A stretch of DNA of 64,000 nt from Eubacteriales bacterium (lineage in GTDB: Bacteria; Bacillota; Clostridia; Lachnospirales; Lachnospiraceae): positions 145,139 through 209,138 of the forward strand of contig JAUNUY010000001.1 of the NCBI GenBank assembly GCA_030537935.1. Reading direction: 5' to 3'. Position 1 is the first letter of the stretch. Every line of letters begins with the position of its first letter. Below, one piece after another: positions 27,785 to 37,064 of this stretch. The notes beneath the pieces are model-generated. The model was not told where the DNA came from. It was given only the letters and a program-made list of their open reading frames with translations, and did no database searches. The position numbers and the translations under genes are program-made.

Positions 27785-28936
27785 TCATTTGTTTTCGTCA
27801 TAAGAAATAAAGTGCCGGCTTCGAACATCCCTAAATGGCAAGTCGTAGATAAGAGATTGTTTCTTCATATAATAATTATCCAGTTGAACCTGTCGTTCAT
27901 ATTCGCTGAGAGCCGACTGTTCGAGTTGGGCGGCATCCGCGTGGCGAACGATAACGGGCAAGCGGGCATTCCGCAATAGGGATAAGGCCCCCGGTTTCGC
28001 ACCGAGGACATGAATCCATTGTGGTTCGGCATAGTGTATATCCAACAGGCAGCGCATGAGGTAGCGCGATACGGTCGATGCATTAATGCCTTTGTGATTA
28101 CACCGACGGATAAGGTCCGGACAGCTGCAAGCCTTGTCATAGATGTTTAAAATTCTTTTTCGCAACGTCTCTTCGGATGCTTTATCCGCATGGAGGGAAT
28201 GAAAGCGGAGTACATACATCATGTCGTGAAAGAAGTCTCGTCCTCGCAGCTGATAGGCATAGTTCAGGCCCTCAGGAATGGAACGGTCGATTGGCAGGTT
28301 GACTTGCATGCGACGACGTATTGCGGTAGCGGAGCAGTAGTATTCTCGCCAACTTTCATCATTATAGGCGGCACCGCGTCGACGGACGATGAAAGGAACG
28401 ACGGGTATATGGTGTTGATGCAGTTCCCTCAAATATTCAAGAGCCAGAATAGCATTGCTGGCTTCGAGTATCGGCAGGCGTTTTCCCAGTCTTTCTTCCA
28501 TATATAGACGTCGAGCACGTGGATAGTGGATGCCGTTTGCTAAATAGGGTGCTACGCCATCATAGACGGCTTGCTCATCAGAGAGGATTTCGGCCAACTG
28601 CTGCAAGGCGTCCAGATCTTCCGTTTCGCAACCGAAAGAAAGATAGTCGACACATCCCGTACCTTCTACAAGGGTAATCGCACCATGGGCAAACAGACCG
28701 GCGTGGAAAAGGGTGCTGCTTGTCGGCAGTTCAATGACCAAGTCGGCCCCATGACGCAAGGCGGCACGCGTGCGTTGCCATTTATCGAAGACGGCAGGCT
28801 CGCCTCTTTGCACGAAGTTACCACTCATAATGACGATTACGGCATCCAAATCCAAAGCCATTCTGGTCTTGTCCAGATGATATTCATGTCCCAGATGAAA
28901 AGGATTGTATTCCGCAATGACGGCTCCGACTTTCAT
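27785..28936 (-). CDS. tmcAL: tRNA(Met) cytidine acetate ligase TmcAL (YlbM)
   Basis: It acetylates the wobble cytidine of elongator tRNA-Met using acetate and ATP. The nucleotidyltransferase motif EYNPFHLGHEYH is at residues 9-20, followed by VIVIMSGNFVQRGEPA near residue 33 and a second motif region near residue 170. The length of 383 residues is normal. It is a single gene with a divergent promoter region toward pheS. Confidence 0.92.
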   Translation of the reverse strand: MKVGAVIAEYNPFHLGHEYHLDKTRMALDLDAVIVIMSGNFVQRGEPAVFDKWQRTRAALRHGADLVIELPTSSTLFHAGLFAHGAITLVEGTGCVDYLSFGCETEDLDALQQLAEILSDEQAVYDGVAPYLANGIHYPRARRLYMEERLGKRLPILEASNAILALEYLRELHQHHIPVVPFIVRRRGAAYNDESWREYYCSATAIRRRMQVNLPIDRSIPEGLNYAYQLRGRDFFHDMMYVLRFHSLHADKASEETLRKRILNIYDKACSCPDLIRRCNHKGINASTVSRYLMRCLLDIHYAEPQWIHVLGAKPGALSLLRNARLPVIVRHADAAQLEQSALSEYERQVQLDNYYMKKQSLIYDLPFRDVRSRHFISYDENK

Positions 28937-28961
28937 AGATATTTCCTTTCTTATTATATAA

Positions 28962-28976
28962 CCGTAAAAATTACGG
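28962..28976. promoter_or_regulatory. palindrome upstream of tmcAL
   Basis: CCGTAA-AAA-TTACGG is a perfect 6+3+6 inverted repeat lying just upstream of a minus-strand TATAAT, about 26 bases before the tmcAL start. It could be an operator or a chance hairpin. Confidence 0.35.
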
Positions 28977-29185
28977 ATGGATATCAGATTCAGTATATCA
29001 TATTCTTTCGTCTGAAACAGTACCTCGGATACGGGATATCAAAAGTTCATGAATTATCCGCGCCGGCAATGACATTATCATAAGAAATTGTTTTATGAAT
29101 GAGATACAATTATCAATGCTTCTTTCGATGAGGGGATGCCCGGTGGTTGTGAACCAAGATTTAACTGGAAAGAACCCGTGAAAAG

Positions 29186-29194
29186 TGCTATAAT
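29186..29194 (+). promoter_or_regulatory. extended -10 of pheST-queA
   Basis: TG-C-TATAAT. The -35 region at 17-bp spacing (TGGAAA) is weak, which an extended -10 can compensate. Confidence 0.55.
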
Positions 29195-29249
29195 ACTTGC
29201 CGATGAATGTACGGAGGCTGGACCCGTAGCGATGAAAGAGGTTGAATTC

Positions 29250-30269
29250 ATGAAAGAGAAACTGCGTATTTTAAAGGAGCATGCGATTCGTGCTCTGAAC
29301 GATAGTAAAAATTTGGACGCCTTAAACGAGCTTCGTTTGAAATACTTGGGCAAAAAGGGTGAATTAACGGCCATGATGAAGGAAATGAAGAATCTGTCGC
29401 CGGAAGAAAGACCTGAGTTTGGCAAGCTGGTCAATACGGTGCGCGGCGAGATTGAAGATTTGTTGCATCAAACAAAGACAGAGTTGACCGCCGCCCTGCG
29501 TGATCGTCGACTCAAAGAAGAAGTCATTGATGTCAATCTGCCCGCCAAGCGTCAACCTTTCGGTCATCGGCATGTTAACAGTATTACCCTGCGAGAAATT
29601 CTGGACATTTTTACCGGCATGGGTTATGAAGTCGTGGAAGGGCCTGAAATCGAGCTGGACTACTATAATTTTGAGGCATTGAATACACCGGCAAATCATC
29701 CGGCGAAAGATGAGCAGGACACGTTTTATATCACGAAGGACATTTTGCTGAGAACACAGACGTCACCGGTACAGGTTCGGGTAATGGAAAAGAAGAAGCC
29801 GCCCATTCGTATTATTGCACCGGGTCGCGTCTTCCGATCGGATGAAGTAGACGCTACACACTCCCCGAGTTTTCATCAGATTGAGGGCTTGGTTATTGAC
29901 AAGAATATTACTTTTGCGGACTTGAAAGGTACCTTGGATCTTTTTGCCAAGCGACTTTTCGGTGATGATACCAAGGTGAAATTCCGACCGCACCATTTCC
30001 CTTTTACGGAACCCAGCGCGGAGGTTGATGTAACCTGCTTCAAGTGTCATGGTGAAGGGTGCCGTTTTTGTAAAGATGAGGGATGGATTGAAATTCTCGG
30101 CTGCGGTATGGTTCATCCGCATGTCCTGGAGATGAGCGGTATCGACCCCGCGGAATACAGCGGATTTGCATTCGGCCTCGGATTGGAACGGATTGCACTG
30201 TTCAAGTACGAGATTGACGATATGCGGTTACTGTATGAAAATGACATACGCTTTTTGAAACAGTTTTAG
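29250..30269 (+). CDS. pheS: phenylalanine-tRNA ligase alpha subunit
   Basis: It charges tRNA-Phe with PheT. The N-terminal coiled coil is followed by the class II core: FHQIEGLVIDK (motif 2 area, near residue 212), Phe-binding FPFTEPSAEVD near residue 250 and motif 3 FGLGLERIAL near residue 310. ATG 29250 has AAAGAGGTTG at proper distance; ATG 29232 has its GGAGG 14 bases away and is less likely. The product is 339 residues, close to Bacillus. Confidence 0.96.
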   Translation: MKEKLRILKEHAIRALNDSKNLDALNELRLKYLGKKGELTAMMKEMKNLSPEERPEFGKLVNTVRGEIEDLLHQTKTELTAALRDRRLKEEVIDVNLPAKRQPFGHRHVNSITLREILDIFTGMGYEVVEGPEIELDYYNFEALNTPANHPAKDEQDTFYITKDILLRTQTSPVQVRVMEKKKPPIRIIAPGRVFRSDEVDATHSPSFHQIEGLVIDKNITFADLKGTLDLFAKRLFGDDTKVKFRPHHFPFTEPSAEVDVTCFKCHGEGCRFCKDEGWIEILGCGMVHPHVLEMSGIDPAEYSGFAFGLGLERIALFKYEIDDMRLLYENDIRFLKQF

Positions 30270-30278
30270 GAGGACAAG

Positions 30279-32678
30279 ATGATTACACCCATTAATTGGA
30301 TTCGTCAGTTCGTGCCCGATTTGGATGCGGACGCAAAAACATTTGCGGACAGAATGACGCTTACGGGCTCCAAGGTGGAGACATGGAAAAAACTCGATGA
30401 TTGTTTCGATCGCGTTGTTGTCGGAGAAATTCTCTCCGTCGACAAACACCCTGATGCGGATAAACTCGTGATCTGTAAAGTGAATATCGGGGAGACGGAG
30501 CCGGTTCAAATTGTGACCGCAGCCAAAAATGTATTTGCAGGAGCCAAGGTTCCGGTCGTTCTTCCGGGCGGTTACGTGGACGACGGCCAAGGCGGTCGGA
30601 TGAAAATCAAAAAGGGAAAACTACGCGGTGAAGTATCGATGGGCATGTTCTGTTCCATTCACGAATTGGGCAGCAGCCCCGCCTTCTATCCGGAAGCGGC
30701 GGATGACGGTATCTACTTGTTTTCCGGAACGCCCGAACCGGGTGAGGCGGTTGCACCGCTTTTGGGATTGGATGATGTCGTTTTTGAATATGAAATCACC
30801 TCCAACCGGGTCGATTGTTTCAGCATCTACGGACTGGCCCGTGAGGCGGCGGCAACCTTCCGTTTACCTTTAAAACCGTTTACGGTTCGTGAGACGGGGA
30901 ATACGGAGGATGTTCGTGATTATGTCAAAGTGGAAGTGCGGAATACCAATCTGTGTTCACGTTATTGTGCACGGGTCGTAAAGAACATTAAAATCGGTCC
31001 GTCACCGGATTGGATGCGTCATCGGTTGGCCGCCGCCGGCATTCGACCGATTAACAACATCGTAGACATCACCAACTATGTTATGGAGGAATTGGGCCAG
31101 CCGATGCATGCCTTCGACTTGGACAAGATTGCGGGACGAACCATCATCGTGGACAATGCGACGACGGATACTTTTCAAACCTTGGACGAAGAAGAACGGA
31201 CCTTGGACGACTCCATTTTAATGATTCATGATATTGAAAAACCGTTGGCCATTGCCGGTATCATGGGCGGTGAGGATTCCAAGATAACGGATGGGGCAAC
31301 CACCCTTCTTTTTGAATCCGCATGTTTCGATGGAACAAATATTCGACTTTCAAGTAAAAAAATCGGACTTCGGACGGAGTCGTCCACGAAATTTGAAAAA
31401 GGTCTCGACCCGCATAATGCACTGTTGGCCGTTAACCGAGCCTGCGAGTTGATTGAAATGCTGGGTGCCGGTGAGGTAGTAGGCGGTGTAGTTGATGTCC
31501 ATCAACCCTTACCTACGGAGCGTGAAGTGCCGTTTCATCCGGCACGTTGTAATGCACTTTTAGGCACCGATATATCGGAAGCTGCGATGGACGAATACTT
31601 TAAAGCGCTGGAATTGTGTCGTTTCCCGGAGAAGGGAACGGTCAAGGTGCCGACTTTCCGCCAAGATATTGAGCGGGAGGCCGATCTGGTCGAGGAGGTG
31701 GTTCGTTTTTACGGTTACGACCGAGTGCCGAGCACCCTCCCCGCCATGACGACACCGGGTGGTCTCTCTCGAAACATGAGTTTACATGAAGAACTTGCCC
31801 GGGCGCTGTGTTCATTCGGATATGACGAAATCATGACCTATTCCTTTGAAGGGCCCGGCGTGTTTGATCGCTTGCAGCTGCGGTCGGATGATGAACGCCG
31901 ACAAGCCATCCGAATCGACAATCCGCTCGGAGAAGAGTACAGCATTATGCGCACATTGCCATATCACGGCATGTTAACGACACTTTCGTCAAACTATAAT
32001 AATCGAAACGGCGAGGTCCGGTTGTTTGAGTTTGCGAATACCTATATACCGAAGGCTCTGCCTTTAACAGAGCTGCCGGACGAGAGGCTTTGTCTCTCCC
32101 TCGGCATGTTCGGGTCGGGCGATTTTTACGACCTCAAGGGCGTTATCGAGGGTGTGCTCCGGGCATTGGGTCTGGACGAAAAGCCGCGTTATCTTACTTC
32201 GATAGATGCACCGTGGCTGCATCCGGGCCGTAAAGCGGCCATATACTACGGAGATGACACATTGGGTGAAATCGGTGAAGTTCATCCTGCCGTTGCGGAG
32301 AACTATGGTATCGGCACACGCGCATATGTGGCACGCCTGGATACGGCTGTTATTCAATGTCATGCGGATATTGAGCGTAAATATGTGCCCGTACCCAAGT
32401 TTCCTTCCGTTAATCGTGATCTCAGCTTTGTCATGGCACGGAATGACTCCGTCATTTTAATAGAAGACGCATTGGAAAAATATGGTAGAGCCTTATTGGA
32501 AAGTTATGAACTCTTCGATATCTATGAGGGCGAGAATATGGCGGACGGGAAAAAATCCGTCGCCTACCGGTTGAAGTTCCGTGCTAAGGATCGTACTTTG
32601 ACGGACGATGAGATCAATCCAATTATTACGGTCATTATCGATGAACTGCAGGAGAAAAACATCCTGCTCAGACAGTAG
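30279..32678 (+). CDS. pheT: phenylalanine-tRNA ligase beta subunit
   Basis: This 799-residue subunit has the N-terminal tRNA-binding (EMAP-like) domain with [12 protein letters not shown] near residue 50, the B3/B4 editing domain, B5, the catalytic-like fold and the C-terminal anticodon-binding domain starting [13 protein letters not shown] near residue 705. AGGAGGAC precedes the ATG. It follows pheS by 9 bases. Confidence 0.96.
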   Translation: MITPINWIRQFVPDLDADAKTFADRMTLTGSKVETWKKLDDCFDRVVVGEILSVDKHPDADKLVICKVNIGETEPVQIVTAAKNVFAGAKVPVVLPGGYVDDGQGGRMKIKKGKLRGEVSMGMFCSIHELGSSPAFYPEAADDGIYLFSGTPEPGEAVAPLLGLDDVVFEYEITSNRVDCFSIYGLAREAAATFRLPLKPFTVRETGNTEDVRDYVKVEVRNTNLCSRYCARVVKNIKIGPSPDWMRHRLAAAGIRPINNIVDITNYVMEELGQPMHAFDLDKIAGRTIIVDNATTDTFQTLDEEERTLDDSILMIHDIEKPLAIAGIMGGEDSKITDGATTLLFESACFDGTNIRLSSKKIGLRTESSTKFEKGLDPHNALLAVNRACELIEMLGAGEVVGGVVDVHQPLPTEREVPFHPARCNALLGTDISEAAMDEYFKALELCRFPEKGTVKVPTFRQDIEREADLVEEVVRFYGYDRVPSTLPAMTTPGGLSRNMSLHEELARALCSFGYDEIMTYSFEGPGVFDRLQLRSDDERRQAIRIDNPLGEEYSIMRTLPYHGMLTTLSSNYNNRNGEVRLFEFANTYIPKALPLTELPDERLCLSLGMFGSGDFYDLKGVIEGVLRALGLDEKPRYLTSIDAPWLHPGRKAAIYYGDDTLGEIGEVHPAVAENYGIGTRAYVARLDTAVIQCHADIERKYVPVPKFPSVNRDLSFVMARNDSVILIEDALEKYGRALLESYELFDIYEGENMADGKKSVAYRLKFRAKDRTLTDDEINPIITVIIDELQEKNILLRQ

Positions 32679-32679
32679 T

Positions 32680-33774
32680 ATGAAAACGAGTGATTTTTAT
32701 TACGACTTACCGAAGGAATTAATTGCTCAAACGCCCGCCGACACGCGGAGCGCATCACGATTGATGGTTTGTCATCCGTCGACACGTTCGGTAGAACACC
32801 GGCATTTCTACGATATTATCGACTATCTGAATCCGGGGGATTGTATGGTCGTTAACGACACGAAGGTTATTCCGGCCCGGCTTATCGGTCGACGAGCAGA
32901 TACCGGCGGGCAAGTCGAGGTTTTGTTGCTGAATCGATATCAAGTACGGGATGCGGCAACGGCGTTGGAACCCGTTCGGGAGGAACACATTCAAGAGGGT
33001 GAAAACGTTTGGGAATGTCTTGTTCACCCCGGTAAAAAAGCCAGACCGGGTCAAGAAATCGTCTTCGGTGACGGTCGTTTACGGGCGAAGGTTTGTGATA
33101 TCGGCCGGGAGGGCAACCGCATCATCACATTTTCCCACGAAGGTATATTTGAAGAAGTATTGGATGCCTTGGGGACCATGCCTTTACCGCCGTACATAAC
33201 CGAAACTTTGGCGGAAAAGGATCGGTATCAGACCGTGTATGCGCGTTATGAAGGTTCGGCGGCGGCACCGACAGCGGGGTTGCATTTTACACCTGCATTA
33301 TTGGACGCCATTCGTGCCAAGGGAGTGCATGTGGTACCTGTCACCTTACACGTCGGTCTGGGCACCTTTCGTCCCGTCAAGGTGGAAGACGTCAATCAAC
33401 ACGTCATGCACAGTGAATATTACGTCGTACCGGAAGAGACGGCGCGCATCATCCGCCGGACAAAGGAAGTCGGTGGCCGAATTATTGCCGTCGGCACGAC
33501 GGCTACACGAACATTGGAGGCGGCCTCATCCGACGGCATAACGGTCGCCGGCAGCGGTTATACGGATATCTTCATCTATCCGGGTTATCGTTTTCGTACG
33601 GTCGATGCTTTAATAACAAACTTTCATCTTCCTGAGTCCACGTTGATGATGCTCGTCAGTGCTCTGGCAGGAAGAGATTTCATGATGGAAAGCTATGCCG
33701 AAGCGGTGCGAGCGCGTTATCGTTTTTTCAGTTTCGGTGATGCGATGTTTATCAGCGAAAGCGGGTCTGAATGA
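32680..33774 (+). CDS. queA: S-adenosylmethionine:tRNA ribosyltransferase-isomerase
   Basis: It builds epoxyqueuosine on tRNA from preQ1. Family blocks: [14 protein letters not shown] at the start, [11 protein letters not shown] near residue 50, [12 protein letters not shown] near residue 194 and [11 protein letters not shown] near residue 224. The ATG lies 1 base after the pheT stop with no strong ribosome site, so coupled translation is likely. The length is 364 residues. Other queuosine genes (tgt, queG) are not in this window. Confidence 0.95.
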   Translation: MKTSDFYYDLPKELIAQTPADTRSASRLMVCHPSTRSVEHRHFYDIIDYLNPGDCMVVNDTKVIPARLIGRRADTGGQVEVLLLNRYQVRDAATALEPVREEHIQEGENVWECLVHPGKKARPGQEIVFGDGRLRAKVCDIGREGNRIITFSHEGIFEEVLDALGTMPLPPYITETLAEKDRYQTVYARYEGSAAAPTAGLHFTPALLDAIRAKGVHVVPVTLHVGLGTFRPVKVEDVNQHVMHSEYYVVPEETARIIRRTKEVGGRIIAVGTTATRTLEAASSDGITVAGSGYTDIFIYPGYRFRTVDALITNFHLPESTLMMLVSALAGRDFMMESYAEAVRARYRFFSFGDAMFISESGSE

Positions 33775-33787
33775 CCCGTTTTCTTTT
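33761..33787 (+). terminator. intrinsic terminator overlapping the queA stop
   Basis: Stem CGGGTC/GACCCG with a TGAAT loop is followed by TTTTCTTTT. The second arm contains the stop codon of queA. Confidence 0.8.
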
Positions 33788-33939
33788 ATCTGATCAACGG
33801 TTTGGTCAGCATTTGGCCGGAGAATCGATAGGGATTTGGTGATATTGGTCAACTCGTATGTATGACGACACGAGTCGGGACCGTTTTCGGAAAAAGCATG
33901 AAATGTCGCTTCGGGACGATATACAGGGCACGGAAATTA

Positions 33940-33948
33940 TGTTATACT
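33940..33948 (+). promoter_or_regulatory. extended -10 before radC and the mre operon
   Basis: TG-T-TATACT 31 bases before the radC start. No convincing -35. Confidence 0.45.
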
Positions 33949-33979
33949 GTTTGTGTCTTGTCGTACCCTGGAGAGATGT

Positions 33980-34663
33980 ATGAAAATTAAGGAACTCTGT
34001 CCGAGCGACAAACCCTATGAAAAATTGGAACGATTGGGCCCGAAAGCCCTGTCGGATAAGGAATTACTTGCCATTTTGATTCGAAGCGGTACGTCCCGTC
34101 AATCGGCACTGCAGATTGCCGAGGCCTTGCTTCTGCACACGGACAGCACGCTGTGCCTGAATCGTTTGCATACCATGACCATGGCCGAGCTGCTGGCGGT
34201 CCCCGGTATAGGTCGTGTCCGTGCCGTTCAAATCAAGGCCTTGGCGGAGCTTTCCATTCGGATGGCGAAACGACATTATCCGGAGCGACCGCTCATGAAC
34301 AGTCCGGAACGAATTGCAGACTATTATATGGAAGAACTGCGTCATCTCGATCATGAAGAATTATGGATGGCCAGCCTGGACATCAAAGGACGTCTGATTC
34401 ACACGGACAGTCTTTTTAAGGGGGCGGTCTCTTCCTGCACCGTATCACCGCGGGAAATATTTTTGACGGCCCTTAATCGACGTGCCGTCAATATCATTCT
34501 CATCCACAATCATCCCAGCGGCAATTGTGAACCCTCGCAGGCGGACATTGCCATTACGAGACGGGTTGCCGACGTCGGTGTAAAACTGGACGTGAGCCTC
34601 TGGGATCACATTATCATCGGGGATCGGGAATACTACAGTTTCAAGGAAAATAATTTATTTTAG
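33980..34663 (+). CDS. radC: RadC/YsxA family JAB-domain protein
   Basis: An N-terminal helix-hairpin-helix region (VPGIGRVRAVQIKAL, near residue 75) precedes a JAB/MPN metalloprotease-like domain with HNHPSGNCEPSQAD near residue 176, the metal-binding signature. The name radC is historical and a repair role is doubtful. It lies directly upstream of mreB in many Bacillota, as here. ATG 33980 follows GGAGAG. The product is 227 residues. Confidence 0.92.
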   Translation: MKIKELCPSDKPYEKLERLGPKALSDKELLAILIRSGTSRQSALQIAEALLLHTDSTLCLNRLHTMTMAELLAVPGIGRVRAVQIKALAELSIRMAKRHYPERPLMNSPERIADYYMEELRHLDHEELWMASLDIKGRLIHTDSLFKGAVSSCTVSPREIFLTALNRRAVNIILIHNHPSGNCEPSQADIAITRRVADVGVKLDVSLWDHIIIGDREYYSFKENNLF

Positions 34664-34671
34664 GTGGTGTC

Positions 34672-35661
34672 ATGAAACGAACGCTCGTCTTTAACTTGAG
34701 CTCATCGGATATTACGATATATGATTTACGGAAGAACAAGGTCATCCGTGAAAAAAATTATCTGGCATATCAGTTGGACTATGACTACTCGTATATCCAA
34801 CTGTTTGATCGACGTCTGTTGACATTCGGTGATGATGCCTACGAATACTTCGAGCGAAATCCGAAAGACGTGGAGGTTGTTCGTAATATCGTCAACGAGA
34901 AAATTGTCAAACCGGAAGAGCAGGCCCTGTTTTTACAGAAAATCATGGAGAAATATGATTTGCTTCGTGGTTTGAGTGCACCGGAAGGTTATCTGCTCAT
35001 ATCCGAGACGACGGATGGATTCAACCGATATAATTATCTGAAGAGCCTCAATCTGAAAAGTCATCGGGTCATCTATATTGAAGATGTACTCCTTTCAATT
35101 CCGGAAATCCGGGCTTCAAAAGGTGCTTTGATTATTTATCCCGGTCATGAGTCATCGTTTATGATGACGGTTGCCGGAGGAGATTGTATCTTTTTAAAGA
35201 AGATTGATTTCAACCTGGAAAAGTTGGATGAGACGGTCTGTCAATACATCAAACATCATTTTAAAGTCATGGTATCATTGAAGACCACCCGTAGGATGCG
35301 TAAGGAGTTGGGTCTCATTAGTGTTTCCGGAGAAGAAATCGTCTTACCGGCCGTTGAAATCGGATCCGGCCTACCGATAGAGATTAAACTCCGGGATACT
35401 TTATTACAGAAGATATACGAGGATTCGATCCTTCAGTTGATTACCGACATCCATTCGATGTTACGTCGGTTACCGATGGAAATGAATCGCAGCGTCCTTG
35501 CTTCGCCCATCTATTTTTGCGGACAGGCGGTAGATGACGCTTCCTTGATGGATATCATTGCCAAACGGTTTCGTACCGACTATCAACTCATCGACTTGGA
35601 CGAGGTGCTGTTGACGGCGGATGCGAAGACCATAGCGGAATGGAGTAAGAAACATGCGTAG
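34672..35661 (+). CDS. divergent MreB-like actin homologue with lost nucleotide motifs
   Basis: It occupies the mreB position before mreC. Several segments align with MreB: FGDDAYEYFERNPKDVEVVR (residues 52-71), HRVIYIEDVLLSIPEIRA (131-148) and DETVCQYIKHHF (186-197). The ATP-binding signatures are gone: phosphate-1 DLGTANT is FNLSSSD, phosphate-2 DIGGGTTE is IYPGHESS, and the adenosine loop GGGALLRG is CGQAVDDA. It is 329 residues, near MreB size, with an intact frame and coupled to mreC. It may be a non-polymerising scaffold or an elongation remnant in a coccoid cell. A PilM- or FtsA-like relative is a less likely alternative. Confidence 0.72.
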   Translation: MKRTLVFNLSSSDITIYDLRKNKVIREKNYLAYQLDYDYSYIQLFDRRLLTFGDDAYEYFERNPKDVEVVRNIVNEKIVKPEEQALFLQKIMEKYDLLRGLSAPEGYLLISETTDGFNRYNYLKSLNLKSHRVIYIEDVLLSIPEIRASKGALIIYPGHESSFMMTVAGGDCIFLKKIDFNLEKLDETVCQYIKHHFKVMVSLKTTRRMRKELGLISVSGEEIVLPAVEIGSGLPIEIKLRDTLLQKIYEDSILQLITDIHSMLRRLPMEMNRSVLASPIYFCGQAVDDASLMDIIAKRFRTDYQLIDLDEVLLTADAKTIAEWSKKHA

Positions 35662-36517
35662 GGGGCATAAGAAAAATCCGAAACATATCGGCATCGGGAA
35701 CAAAAGTCTCCTGATACTGTTGAGTATTTTATGTATCAGTTCCATCCTCTTTTCATTTGTAGCGGGGAAGAATACGGCACCCGTAACGAGAGTGGCCAAT
35801 TACGTACTGTCCCCCATGCAGGAAGGTATGAGTCATCTTGCCACGGGATTGCGGGATCTTTTCTCCGGATTCCGTTCGTCAAAAGCGTTGCAGGAAGAAA
35901 ATACGGCACTGAAAAAGCGTATTGAAGAACTGAATACCGAAAATACAACGTTAGCCGCACAGCGTGCCGAATTGGATCGCCTGCATAAACAGTTGTCCAT
36001 GACGGACGCTTACGGCGATCGGGAGGTTGTCGGAGCCCGTGTCATTGCCAAAGATCCGGGTAACTGGTTCAATATATTCACCATTAACGTAGGGACCAAG
36101 CAGGGCATTGAACCGAATATGAATGTTGTGGCGGATGGTGCCCTGGTCGGAATTGTTACTTCGGTAAGCCCGACATCGTCAACCGTTCGGACGGTCATTG
36201 ATGATTTAAGTGCCGTCAGCGGGGTTGTGCAAGGAAAAGACAATTTACTGATCGTGGAGGGGAACCTGAAAACCATGCGGGAGGGGTATATCCCGGCGAA
36301 GGATATTCACGCGGAAGCCGACATTCGTGTGGGCGACAAGATTGTCACCTCGGCTGTCAGCGAGCGTTTTTTACCGGACATCCTCATTGGTTACGTGACG
36401 GAAGTGAATGCGGACGACGCGTTATTGATTCGGGAAGCAAAGATTGCACCGGTGGTGAATTTCAATACGTTACGTGAGGTTTTGGTTATCAAGGAATTGA
36501 AGCAGACGGGAGAGTAG
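35654..36517 (+). CDS. mreC: cell shape-determining protein MreC
   Basis: It is a membrane-anchored scaffold of the elongation machinery. One N-terminal membrane segment (about residues 17-38) is followed by a coiled coil (about 76-115, SSKALQEENTALKKRIEE) and the beta-rich MreC core with VIAKDPGNWFN near residue 130. The length of 287 residues is normal. It overlaps the MreB-like gene by 8 bases. Confidence 0.93.
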   Translation: MRRGHKKNPKHIGIGNKSLLILLSILCISSILFSFVAGKNTAPVTRVANYVLSPMQEGMSHLATGLRDLFSGFRSSKALQEENTALKKRIEELNTENTTLAAQRAELDRLHKQLSMTDAYGDREVVGARVIAKDPGNWFNIFTINVGTKQGIEPNMNVVADGALVGIVTSVSPTSSTVRTVIDDLSAVSGVVQGKDNLLIVEGNLKTMREGYIPAKDIHAEADIRVGDKIVTSAVSERFLPDILIGYVTEVNADDALLIREAKIAPVVNFNTLREVLVIKELKQTGE

Positions 36518-36518
36518 A

Positions 36519-37064
36519 ATGATACGGAAATTTTTACGCGGCCTGATTCCCGTCATTATTCTGGCCATACTGCTCGTTTTACAATCCAGTTTTTTTAAAT
36601 TATTTACGTTTATACCTACGGGACCGAATTTGCTCATTGTTGTCGTAACAGGGACGGGTTTTATACGCGGTGCCCGAGGCGGGTTGTTAATCGGTTTGGC
36701 CGCCGGACTTTTACTGGATTTGCAATATGGTACGAATTTCGGGTTATATGGTTTGGTGTACATGCATATCGGCTATTTTTCAGGGTTGATGAATCGTATT
36801 TTCGTAAAAGACAACTTGCTGATGTTGATGTCCATGACCGCCGTATCGGACATTGCCTATAATGTCATTATCTATCTGTTTTCATTTCTGTTCCGGCAAC
36901 GATTCAGTTTTTTTAACTACCTGTTTTATACAATGCTCCCGGAAGTACTGTTGACATTATTGGTTACTTTGATTATCTACAAACCGTTATTGAGTTTGAA
37001 CCTGCGGTTGGATGCATCGCGTCTACGTACCGAAACGAAAAAAGGAGAGGACCGTTTTGTTTAG
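36519..37064 (+). CDS. mreD: rod shape-determining protein MreD
   Basis: A 181-residue integral membrane protein with about five or six hydrophobic segments. The family region GARGGLLIGLAAGLLLDL lies near residue 52. It starts 1 base after the mreC stop with GGGAGAG, and its 3' end overlaps the PBP2 gene. Confidence 0.9.
   Translation: MIRKFLRGLIPVIILAILLVLQSSFFKLFTFIPTGPNLLIVVVTGTGFIRGARGGLLIGLAAGLLLDLQYGTNFGLYGLVYMHIGYFSGLMNRIFVKDNLLMLMSMTAVSDIAYNVIIYLFSFLFRQRFSFFNYLFYTMLPEVLLTLLVTLIIYKPLLSLNLRLDASRLRTETKKGEDRFV

Larger units (their letters stand above)
28937..29249. other. 313-base divergent gap tmcAL / pheS
   Basis: It carries promoter elements for both sides. The pheS leader is only about 50 bases long, so there is no room for a T-box riboswitch. 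The central part shows no feature. Confidence 0.5.

Noticed and set aside
28990-29250. T-box riboswitch before pheS
   Set aside because: The predicted transcript leader is only about 50 bases, and no T-box specifier stem or terminator is present.
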